Of a stretch of 7,269 bases of DNA, positions 1-5,736 are shown piece after piece. The notes below the pieces were generated by a model. The model saw nothing but the letters and a program-made list of their open reading frames with translations. It made no database searches and was not told where the DNA came from. Source of the stretch: Alphaproteobacteria bacterium (GTDB lineage Bacteria; Pseudomonadota; Alphaproteobacteria; RF32; UBA3637); assembly GCA_017632555.1 (NCBI GenBank), contig JAGBRF010000130.1, positions 1-7,269 on the forward strand, given 5' to 3'. A program made the position numbers and the translations under genes. The stretch's first letter is position 1. Every line of letters starts with the position of its first letter.

Positions 1-46
1 AAGACATCAAACACTATAAACAAAAGATTTTGAAATTTTAACAAGT

Positions 47-1396
47 CTACACGCTTGCGAATAACAAAATCAGCACAGCAGGGGCAAGCCATTTTAGGAC
101 AAATCGAAAATATGCTTTGAATACGGGGCCGTTGTTATGCAGGTTTTGCAATAAACGGGGGCAAATTTTCCACCCCATAAAAATGCAATATACCAAAATC
201 ATAGCGCCCAATGTATAGGTGCCTGTCAGGTAATCAAACAAACCGAATAAATCCCGTCCGAAATCGACTTTTTTCGTGAACGAAGCCAAAACCACCAAAG
301 CACAAACCAAATTGATACCCAAAGTTGTCAATGTGGCTTTTACCCGGCTGACATTCAATTTTTCCATCATCAGATTGATGGCCGGCTCGTAAATGGAAAT
401 AAGCGATGTAAGTGCGCCCAAAAACAACAGCACAAAAAATATCAACATAAAAAATGCGCCACCGAACATTTTGTTAAAAACAAAGGGCAGGGTGACAAAA
501 CTCAATGTCGGACCTTGTCCTGCGTTTAAACCAAAAGCAAATACCGCCGGCAAGACAATCATGCTGGCCAATATGGCGACCGCTGTATCCAAAATAACTA
601 CATATAAGGCCGATTTTTTGATATTACTGCCGGCTTTTAAGTATGAACCGTAAATAAAGCAGACCCCCAATCCCAACGACAATGAATAAATAGCTTGTCC
701 CAATGCCAATAATGTCAAATGCGCAAATTTGTTCCAATCAAAACTGTTGCCTGAAAAGCCCAATTGTTCCCAACGCGGAATGAATAAATAAGCAAATCCT
801 TTTTCGGCACCGGGTAAAAACACAATTCGGCCGACCATAAAAAGCAACAACAAAAACAACAAAGGCATTAAATAAAGGGATACTTTTTCAATACCGCTTT
901 TAACACCTTTCACCAAAATCGATCCGGCAACGATCATGCACGCTAAAATCCAAAACAATTGTTGTCCGAATGATGAGGTAAGAGAGTCAAATAAGTTTTC
1001 ATCGATGTTTATTCTGTCAAATCCAAACCAATTTTTTGTGGCCGCAACGACATAAGAAAGCGTCCACCCGATAACAATAATGTAAACCGCGGCAACCGCA
1101 AAGATGTTGAACAATGTCAAACCTCCGCCAATTCGGCCCCACCACGGTGAAACTTTTTCATTGACGACTTTTTGAAAACCGTCCACAAAGTTTGATTGTG
1201 CAATATGTCCGAATACCAATTTGGCGGTCAGCAAAAAATACCCCAAAAAACCGACACAAAGCAAATAAATCAATAAAAAGGCACCACCACCGTTTTGGGC
1301 TGCCAAATACGGGAAACGCCAAATGTTGCCTAATCCGATGGCTGAACCGGCCGCCGCTAATATAAAACCAATTTTCGAACCCCAAGTTGCACGCAT
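47..1396 (-). CDS. Sodium-dependent transporter, neurotransmitter:sodium symporter (NSS/SNF, LeuT-fold) family
   Basis: Encodes a 449-residue inner-membrane protein. The family couples inward Na+ flow to uptake of amino acids or related solutes. The family signature of TM1 is intact (GSAIGLGNIWRFPY, residues 17-30, followed by QNGGGAFLL), with Ala19 and Asn24 matching the LeuT sodium-site residues A22 and N27. TM6 carries the expected unwound segment GQAIYSLSLGLG (233-244), and TM7 begins near LDTAVAILA (269-277). Length fits the common 11-TM bacterial subgroup (LeuT itself is longer, with 12). The TM2 segment is odd: the usual G-x-P-L-L-x-x-E-x-A-x-G-R reads GYFLLTAKLVFGH (52-64), so Pro, Glu and Arg are replaced by Phe, Lys and His. 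The start is supported by AAAGGAG 9 bases upstream. It lies 62 bases after the DMT-like gene on the same strand. Family is certain; the substrate cannot be told. Confidence 0.93.
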   Translation of the reverse strand: MRATWGSKIGFILAAAGSAIGLGNIWRFPYLAAQNGGGAFLLIYLLCVGFLGYFLLTAKLVFGHIAQSNFVDGFQKVVNEKVSPWWGRIGGGLTLFNIFAVAAVYIIVIGWTLSYVVAATKNWFGFDRINIDENLFDSLTSSFGQQLFWILACMIVAGSILVKGVKSGIEKVSLYLMPLLFLLLLFMVGRIVFLPGAEKGFAYLFIPRWEQLGFSGNSFDWNKFAHLTLLALGQAIYSLSLGLGVCFIYGSYLKAGSNIKKSALYVVILDTAVAILASMIVLPAVFAFGLNAGQGPTLSFVTLPFVFNKMFGGAFFMLIFFVLLFLGALTSLISIYEPAINLMMEKLNVSRVKATLTTLGINLVCALVVLASFTKKVDFGRDLFGLFDYLTGTYTLGAMILVYCIFMGWKICPRLLQNLHNNGPVFKAYFRFVLKWLAPAVLILLFASV

Positions 1397-1417
1397 GTTT
1401 TTTTACTCCTTTCGGGC

Positions 1418-1446
1418 ATAATATCGTATTTCGTTTTGAATTTCAA
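1418..1446 (-). promoter_or_regulatory. Candidate sigma-70 promoter for the NSS transporter gene
   Basis: On the minus strand TTGAAA (1441-1446) and TATTAT (1418-1423) are separated by exactly 17 bases. Transcription would begin near 1411-1413, at the edge of the Shine-Dalgarno AAAGGAG (1407-1413), leaving a leader of only about 15 bases. The short leader is a weakness. The gene could instead be read only from the upstream GT8/DMT transcript, or from both. Confidence 0.4.
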
Positions 1447-1458
1447 GTGGGCGCTGTT

Positions 1459-2340
1459 TTAATGCGTTATCAAAATAAGCAAAATAACCGAAGCGACAAA
1501 TAAAAATTCCCAACGTCTTTTTGTTTGTAAATCGGATTGCTTGAATTTGAAGAATCCGATAAAGCGACTTAACAAAATAATCCAAATCAAAGATAAGTAA
1601 ACAATACAGGTAACATACGCCGGATTTTCGGTATAGTACATTGCCAAACTTTTCGAAACGGTCATGGATAACAATAAGATGAATATAAAGCTTTTCTTTA
1701 ATGTGTTCGGATTGAACAATTCTTTTATCGGCAGTTTCTTTTTGGCATAAACAAAAATATGAATAATACCGATGGCAAGTCCGATTAAAAAGCTTCGCCA
1801 ACAAGCACAAATCAATTGATTTTCATTCGAATAGGACATGATTGTTTTATTTAAAACCGAATTGCCTGCGCTTAAAAACAAAACCGGAAGCAACAGAAAA
1901 AATGCTTTCCGAGTAAGTGTTGTTTGGCGGTATTTTAACAAAGCATATACAGCTCCGCACAATGAAAGCAATATCAATATCGATTTTACGGGTGTTTCTG
2001 TATAATATGTAATAATGGCCGGCTCAATCAAAAACCACATAAAAAAGGCAATGATAACCGAGCAGGGTATAATCGAACTGACCGTTTCCGAACCGTAATT
2101 TTTGTTGATGGTAAAGGTCAGGTAGTCCGTATAGGCTATAATCCCTCCTTGCAATAACGATATGACATAAAAGTCAATCGGAAAAACGGCGGGATAAAGG
2201 CACAAAAAAGGCAATAAGAAAATAACAATAAACCAACCGCGGTAAACCAAAAAAACGTTGGCGTTTATTTTTACACTTTGGGCAAACAAATAATAAAAAG
2301 CACTTGCAACAGAAGCCATTAAAGCAAATACAATCCACAT
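1459..2340 (-). CDS. Multi-spanning membrane protein, probable DMT/EamA-like transporter
   Basis: Encodes 293 residues, nearly all hydrophobic, with about ten predicted membrane helices separated by short polar loops. The size and ten-helix layout match the drug/metabolite transporter (EamA) superfamily, and two roughly equal halves can be seen, with the second starting around the KAFFLLLPVLFLSAGNSVLN stretch near residue 145. No motif identifies a substrate. The start is supported by GAGGA 7 bases upstream of the ATG. It begins 14 bases after the stop of the GT8 glycosyltransferase gene, so the two are probably co-transcribed. That pairing raises the possibility that it moves a sugar, a nucleotide-sugar precursor or a glycosylated lipid for the transferase, as some small EamA-type proteins do. 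This is inference only. A member of an unrelated polytopic family cannot be excluded. Confidence 0.7.
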   Translation of the reverse strand: MWIVFALMASVASAFYYLFAQSVKINANVFLVYRGWFIVIFLLPFLCLYPAVFPIDFYVISLLQGGIIAYTDYLTFTINKNYGSETVSSIIPCSVIIAFFMWFLIEPAIITYYTETPVKSILILLSLCGAVYALLKYRQTTLTRKAFFLLLPVLFLSAGNSVLNKTIMSYSNENQLICACWRSFLIGLAIGIIHIFVYAKKKLPIKELFNPNTLKKSFIFILLLSMTVSKSLAMYYTENPAYVTCIVYLSLIWIILLSRFIGFFKFKQSDLQTKRRWEFLFVASVILLILITH

Positions 2341-2354
2341 TTGTCGTTCCTCGA

Positions 2355-3251
2355 TTAGTAATAAGACCTTTTTATGTGTCCCAAAGGCGATAAATTATAA
2401 TTCTTTTTCCATAATTTATGTCCGACAGCAATTTTATGCGTCCATGCCTTTGGCGTATCCAATAAATGCACGATAACGGCATTTTCCATGACGGGTTCTT
2501 CATTTATTCCATAAAATTGTTTGATTTCATCAGTGGTGGATTTGATAAAAGTCGGCGCCATAAAATTATATTTGGGTGGCAGGAAAACAACATTTTCTTT
2601 GAATACAGTATTAAAAGCGTCTTGATCCATAAAATGCTTTTCATCATTTTTTATTTTCCATTTTACCAATTGTTCGGTGACTTTGTCTTTTCTCATTTTT
2701 TCCAAATTCAGCAACATAATACCGCTGTTGAAATAACCTTTCAAACCCAATCGTTCATGCGCTTTTGCAAAAATGGTTTCCGCCAATCCTTTGACAACAG
2801 CCGCGTAATGATTTGATAAATCAGTTTGATACAATTCCTTTAAGTCGCCTTGGACAATTATGTCCGCATCTAAGTAAAGTATTTTATTTTTATCGGGAAA
2901 AATATCGGGTAAATAAAATTTTGTTAAAGCCGTTGAGCTTACCCATGTGTGAGTTTTCTCAAATTCAGGCAAATGCGTTTTATGTTCCATTAAATGAACG
3001 CCCATGCCGGTAAATAGTGCTTTGTTTTCTTCGGATAAGTCGTGTCCCAATACGTAAATATTCAAATCGGTAGTTTCTTTTTTGTTTCTTTGAATGGAAC
3101 TGATGGCGACAACACACGGAACAACGTATTTGTTGTCAATTGCAAAAACAATGTTTACGGAATCGTCCTTTTTCTTAAAATACAGGTAAATCCCAAGCGT
3201 TGAAGCGCAGAAAATAAGCAAAGCCAAAATAAAAAGTAATAATTTTTTCAT
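2355..3251 (-). CDS. Membrane-anchored glycosyltransferase family 8 (GT8) protein
   Basis: Encodes 298 residues. Residues 4-24 form one hydrophobic helix (a signal anchor), followed by KKKDD. The GT8 domain fills the rest: VNIVFAIDNKYVVPCVVAISS (from residue 32) is the typical first strand with the nucleotide-binding Asp, STALTKFYLPDIFP (106-119) precedes the metal-binding DXD motif in YLDADI (DAD, 128-130), YFNSGIMLLNL (173-183) is the conserved acceptor-side motif, then DQDAFN (209-214) and HLLDTPKAW (262-270), whose His belongs to the second metal/diphosphate site. All key residues are present, so it should be active in transferring a hexose (galactose or glucose type) from a UDP-sugar, for example to lipopolysaccharide or another surface glycan. 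AAAGG lies 8 bases before the ATG. The membrane anchor is less usual, since most bacterial GT8 enzymes are soluble or held by C-terminal basic helices. Acceptor unknown. Confidence 0.9.
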   Translation of the reverse strand: MKKLLLFILALLIFCASTLGIYLYFKKKDDSVNIVFAIDNKYVVPCVVAISSIQRNKKETTDLNIYVLGHDLSEENKALFTGMGVHLMEHKTHLPEFEKTHTWVSSTALTKFYLPDIFPDKNKILYLDADIIVQGDLKELYQTDLSNHYAAVVKGLAETIFAKAHERLGLKGYFNSGIMLLNLEKMRKDKVTEQLVKWKIKNDEKHFMDQDAFNTVFKENVVFLPPKYNFMAPTFIKSTTDEIKQFYGINEEPVMENAVIVHLLDTPKAWTHKIAVGHKLWKKNYNLSPLGHIKRSYY

Positions 3252-3308
3252 AAAAACAACCTTTCAATGTCGGATTTTAACCAAAAGTTAATCATAGCGC
3301 AACATAAA

Positions 3309-3314
3309 ATTATA
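3309..3314 (-). promoter_or_regulatory. Possible -10 element for the GT8-DMT operon
   Basis: A perfect TATAAT on the minus strand lies 57 bases upstream of the GT8 start codon, in the divergent intergenic region. No convincing -35 hexamer sits at 16-18 bases (ATACTC or similar), so it may need an activator or may be chance in AT-rich DNA. A second weak -10 (TATGAT, 3291-3296) also lacks a -35. Confidence 0.3.
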
Positions 3315-3353
3315 AATAGAGTGTTTTTAAGGAGTATTTTTTAATTTTACAGC

Positions 3354-3381
3354 TTGACATTTGAAAAATAAGGAATATATT
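3354..3381 (+). promoter_or_regulatory. Sigma-70 promoter of the AnmK-like gene
   Basis: A consensus TTGACA (3354-3359) and TATATT (3376-3381) are spaced by 16 bases. Transcription would start near 3388, giving a leader of about 70 bases before the preferred start codon at 3459. It drives the AnmK-like gene and faces away from the GT8 operon. Confidence 0.6.
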
Positions 3382-3419
3382 GGACATATTTTTTTGAAAA
3401 TGAAATGAGTGTTAAAAAG

Positions 3420-3440
3420 CCGTTAGTCGCTGATTGACGG
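3420..3440 (+). promoter_or_regulatory. Hairpin in the 5' leader of the AnmK-like gene
   Basis: CCGTTAGTC (3420-3428) pairs with GATTGACGG (3432-3440) over nine positions, two of them G-U wobbles in RNA, around a GCT loop. It ends 6 bases before the AGGA ribosome site (3447-3450) and 18 bases before the ATG at 3459. No T-tract follows, so it is not an intrinsic terminator. It could stabilise the 5' end or tune ribosome access. The pairing is visible, the role is inferred. Confidence 0.4.
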
Positions 3441-3446
3441 ATGAAC

Positions 3447-3450
3447 AGGA
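3447..3450 (+). promoter_or_regulatory. Ribosome binding site that decides the AnmK-like start
   Basis: AGGA is followed by 8 bases and then ATG at 3459. The in-frame upstream ATG at 3441 has only GACGG directly against it, and that sequence is locked in the leader hairpin. The later start is therefore preferred. It also gives an N-terminus that lines up with the beginning of AnmK proteins. Confidence 0.6.
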
Positions 3451-3458
3451 TTTTTGAT

Positions 3459-4178
3459 ATGAAAGACAGTGTATATTATGTAGTCGGACTTAAAACGGGC
3501 AAAGAAGGGGATTCTTTTGAAGCTTTCTTGGCTGAATTTGACAAAGATCAAATGGTTTGTGTGAATACTTTTTGCGAACCGTATACGGCGGAATTGCAAA
3601 CAAAAATGCAAGCATTAAAAGCTATGGCAAAGAAAAAAAATTATACGGATATTGTCGAATTGCCGGAATTTAAGTCAATTCACGGCGAATACGTGCGTCA
3701 ATCGGCGGTTTGTATCGACAAGATGTGTCAAAACTTCGGATTGACAAAGGAAGCCATAGATGCTGTCGGATTTTACGGCGAAAAGTTGGATTGCAATTTA
3801 GTTGTTGATCCGAAAACAAACGAAATCCAAACACATACATTGCAAATGGGTTCAGGCAAAATGTTGGCCGATTTGATTGGTATAAAGGTTGTGTATGATT
3901 TTTACCCGATGTCGTCCCAAACGGAAAAACAAAATTTATTGCCGGAAAACGAAACGTTATTCCTTTCGACCTTAAACAACACGGGCGAAACGTCACATGA
4001 AGTTGTCGGGAAAAAATTAGCAAAGCGAAACGTTTACCGCAACGAACGATACGAACACAAAGAATATGAATATGATGACATGCTGAACGATGAAGTGGAA
4101 TTGCCCCGTAAAGTAAAAAAATTTGCTAAACAGGGACCATGGGCACGCATGGGGAATCAAGGACGCTTTTATCGGTAA
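3459..4178 (+). CDS. Truncated, degenerate anhydro-N-acetylmuramic acid kinase (AnmK)-like protein, probably not a kinase
   Basis: Encodes 239 residues (245 if the ATG at 3441 is used). Set from memory against E. coli AnmK, the first ~165 residues follow the N-terminal lobe. [24 protein letters not shown] (from residue 5) stands for [33 protein letters not shown] (99-110) for [36 protein letters not shown] (from 125) for [24 protein letters not shown], and NLLPENE (159-165) for GAPLVPAF. The similarity keeps its spacing, but the function-bearing residues do not: GTSLDG is KTGKEG, HGQT is YGEK, and RRRDIALGGQGAP is replaced. AnmK proteins are about 370 residues. Here everything after about residue 170 is gone, including the GxDTGPxN region with the catalytic Asp, and it is replaced by a charged tail (R/K/E/D/Y-rich, 185-239, ending GRFYR). 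The intact frame, promoter and ribosome site argue for a functional non-enzymatic protein rather than a decayed gene. Its 3' end is 2 bases from the end of convergent cstA. Confidence 0.7.
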   Translation: [239 protein letters not shown]

Positions 4179-4180
4179 AG

Positions 4181-5581
4181 TCAGCCTTTTTTTGCCACTT
4201 TCATAAGCACCAAAAATCCGACAAAGACAATAATTGCCGCTATAATGCCGATGTTTTGTGATAAATCGACCGGTAATCCCAAAAACAATTTGTCATACGC
4301 TATGTAAGTCACGGAAACCGCCGTCATGAACACAGCCGGCAGAAACGAAATCCAAAAAAACTTCTTTTTTCTGTATAAATAAATTGTGACCAACCACAAA
4401 GTAAACATAGCCAATGTTTGATTAAACCAACCGAAATAACGCCAAACAGTTGCTACCGGAATGATGGATAACAAAATACCGCCCGTCAATACGCACAGGG
4501 AAAGGATTAAACGCCAATGTGTTTTTTCTTGCGGTAATTTCAAAGAATCCGCCAATGTTAAACGTGCTGAACGGAAACAAGTGTCACCCGTTGTAATGGC
4601 CAATATGACAACGGAAGCAATGGTCACAATACCGCCGATATTTCCCAATAATCCTTGGGCGATTTCGGATACAACGCCACCCGTGTCTACGCGTCCGATA
4701 GTTTCGAACAAAGCCTTTGTTGACGGATAAAAGCTGATGCCCAAAGTTGCCCAAATAAGTGCGATAATACCTTCTGTAATCATGGCACCGTAAAAAACGG
4801 GTCGTCCGTATTTTTCATCTTTCAAGCATTTGGCAATCATCGGTGATTGTGTCGCGTGGAAACCGCTGATAGCACCACAGGCGATTGTGACAAACAGCAA
4901 GGGGAACAATGGTAATCCCGCCGGATGTTGATTTGTCAATTCAAAATTCAAAAATGGGGGAATATCCCTTGAAAATAAAGCGATAATTAAACAAATGCTG
5001 GAAACAATCAAGCAAAGTGCGAACAAAGGATAAAAGCGTCCGATCAACTTATCGATGGGCAACAAAGTTGCAACAAAATAATAACCGAAAATGGCGGCCA
5101 ACCATGCCCATGTGGGTAAATGAGTTATACCGCCCAATATACTTGCCGGACTTTTGGCAAAAATGGCACCGACCAACAGCAACATGGAAATCAACAAAAA
5201 TAAAGCTACATATTTTAAATATTTGCCAAAATAATTTTCTATGAAGTAAATCAGCGATTTTCCTTCGTGTTTCAAAGATAACATACCGGATAAATAATCG
5301 TGAACGGCACCGGCAAAAATGCAACCAAAGACAATCCACAATAAACAAACCGGTCCGTAAACTGCACCCAAAATGGCTCCGAAAACGGGACCCAATCCGG
5401 CGATGTTCAGAAATTGAATCAAAAATGCTTTGTATGTCGGAAGCGGAATATAATCCACGCCGTCCGCATGTCGAATGGCCGGGGTTTTATTTTCCGTTAT
5501 ACCCCATATTTTTTCAACCAATGTACCGTAAATGAAATATCCAAAAATTAAAGCCATACAGGCTATCATAAAAAGCAACAT
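4181..5581 (-). CDS. cstA: CstA-family transporter, short form (peptide or pyruvate uptake)
   Basis: Encodes 466 residues. Conserved CstA blocks are all present: ADGVDYIPL (39-47), FLNIAGLGPVFGAILGAVYG (57-76), GAVHDYLSGMLSLKHEGKS (91-109), SGFHATQSPMI (239-249), TGDTCFRSARLTLAD (331-345) and WRYFGWFNQTLA (380-391). These define a polytopic inner-membrane carrier, a family whose members import peptides or pyruvate, often when preferred carbon is scarce. E. coli CstA and BtsT are about 700 residues, so this is the shorter form found in many bacteria, with a compact C-terminus ending VLMKVAKKG. An in-frame ATG at 5641 exists, but it lies upstream of the promoter -10 (5628-5633) and has no ribosome site. 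ATG 5581 has AAAGGA at 7 bases and begins directly with a membrane helix. It is convergent with the AnmK-like gene and divergent from the ankyrin gene. The family is clear; the substrate is not. Confidence 0.9.
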   Translation of the reverse strand: MLLFMIACMALIFGYFIYGTLVEKIWGITENKTPAIRHADGVDYIPLPTYKAFLIQFLNIAGLGPVFGAILGAVYGPVCLLWIVFGCIFAGAVHDYLSGMLSLKHEGKSLIYFIENYFGKYLKYVALFLLISMLLLVGAIFAKSPASILGGITHLPTWAWLAAIFGYYFVATLLPIDKLIGRFYPLFALCLIVSSICLIIALFSRDIPPFLNFELTNQHPAGLPLFPLLFVTIACGAISGFHATQSPMIAKCLKDEKYGRPVFYGAMITEGIIALIWATLGISFYPSTKALFETIGRVDTGGVVSEIAQGLLGNIGGIVTIASVVILAITTGDTCFRSARLTLADSLKLPQEKTHWRLILSLCVLTGGILLSIIPVATVWRYFGWFNQTLAMFTLWLVTIYLYRKKKFFWISFLPAVFMTAVSVTYIAYDKLFLGLPVDLSQNIGIIAAIIVFVGFLVLMKVAKKG

Positions 5582-5588
5582 ATTTTCA

Positions 5589-5594
5589 TCCTTT
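5589..5594 (-). promoter_or_regulatory. Ribosome binding site that decides the cstA start
   Basis: AAAGGA on the minus strand lies 7 bases before the ATG whose first base is 5581. It selects this start over the longer in-frame ATG at 5641. Confidence 0.7.
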
Positions 5595-5603
5595 TGTTTA
5601 ATG

Positions 5604-5630
5604 AATTCGTTCGATTTATGAATGCGAATT
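5604..5630. repeat. Short inverted repeat at the cstA promoter, possible operator
   Basis: AATTCG (5604-5609) and CGAATT (5625-5630) form 6-base arms with a 15-base gap, so their centres are 21 bases apart, about two helical turns. The right arm overlaps the cstA -10 element (5628-5633) and the left arm lies in the early transcribed leader. The placement suits a repressor site, but 6-base AT-rich arms can arise by chance. Confidence 0.25.
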
Positions 5631-5655
5631 ATAGCATACAATTAAATTCTGTCAA
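5628..5655 (-). promoter_or_regulatory. cstA promoter with extended -10
   Basis: On the minus strand a perfect TTGACA (5650-5655) is followed by 16 bases and a perfect TATAAT (5628-5633) preceded by TGC, an extended -10. Transcription should start near 5621, giving a leader of about 40 bases. The start lies downstream of the longer candidate ATG at 5641, which is therefore not in this transcript. No CRP-like site is obvious beside it. Confidence 0.7.
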
Positions 5656-5679
5656 CTGCTTTGAAAGGGCTGTTATTAT

Positions 5680-5708
5680 TTGACTTTGAAAAGAATATGT
5701 GGTATAAT
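5680..5708 (+). promoter_or_regulatory. Promoter of the ankyrin gene with extended -10
   Basis: TTGACT (5680-5685), a 17-base spacer and a perfect TATAAT (5703-5708) preceded by TGG (extended -10). The start site would be near 5715, about 22 bases before the ATG at 5737. It diverges from the cstA promoter, the two -35 boxes being 24 bases apart. The match to consensus suggests good constitutive expression. Confidence 0.7.
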
Positions 5709-5736
5709 GGACAACATGTTGTGAAAGGGATGTGCG

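Noticed and set aside
1..46. Terminator after the NSS transporter gene
   Set aside because: Only AT-rich sequence with tiny A/T inverted repeats (such as CAAAAGATTTTG) is seen, with no GC stem; the window ends too soon to judge.
1403..1810. 135-residue minus-strand reading frame overlapping the DMT-like gene
   Set aside because: It lies in another frame of the same strand inside the clear 293-residue membrane protein, with odd composition and no start signals: a shadow.
3201..3216. Lipoprotein signal (Cys15 after LIF) in the GT8 protein
   Set aside because: The residue before Cys is Phe, not Gly/Ala/Ser, so the lipobox is not met; the helix reads better as a membrane anchor.
3405..3437. Ten-codon leader peptide (MSVKKPLVAD) upstream of the AnmK-like gene
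   Set aside because: Weak ribosome site, no run of regulatory codons and no alternative hairpin with a T-tract, so it is not supported as an attenuator and is mentioned only with the hairpin.
3441..3458. Six extra residues on the AnmK-like protein from ATG 3441
   Set aside because: No usable ribosome site and the preceding bases are paired in the hairpin. ATG 3459 has AGGA at 8 bases. It remains possible, but less likely.
3670..4023. 117-residue minus-strand reading frame opposite the AnmK-like gene
   Set aside because: Shadow frame rich in His/Phe/Arg without a ribosome site. The plus-strand frame has promoter, ribosome site and family similarity.
4133..4149. CCATG-GGCACG-CATGG hairpin near the end of the AnmK-like gene as a terminator
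   Set aside because: Only five pairs, inside coding sequence, and no T-tract directly after it on either strand.
5582..5641. Longer N-terminus for the CstA protein starting at ATG 5641 (20 extra residues)
   Set aside because: That ATG lies upstream of the cstA -10 and the expected transcript start, has no ribosome site, and adds a polar segment that CstA proteins lack.
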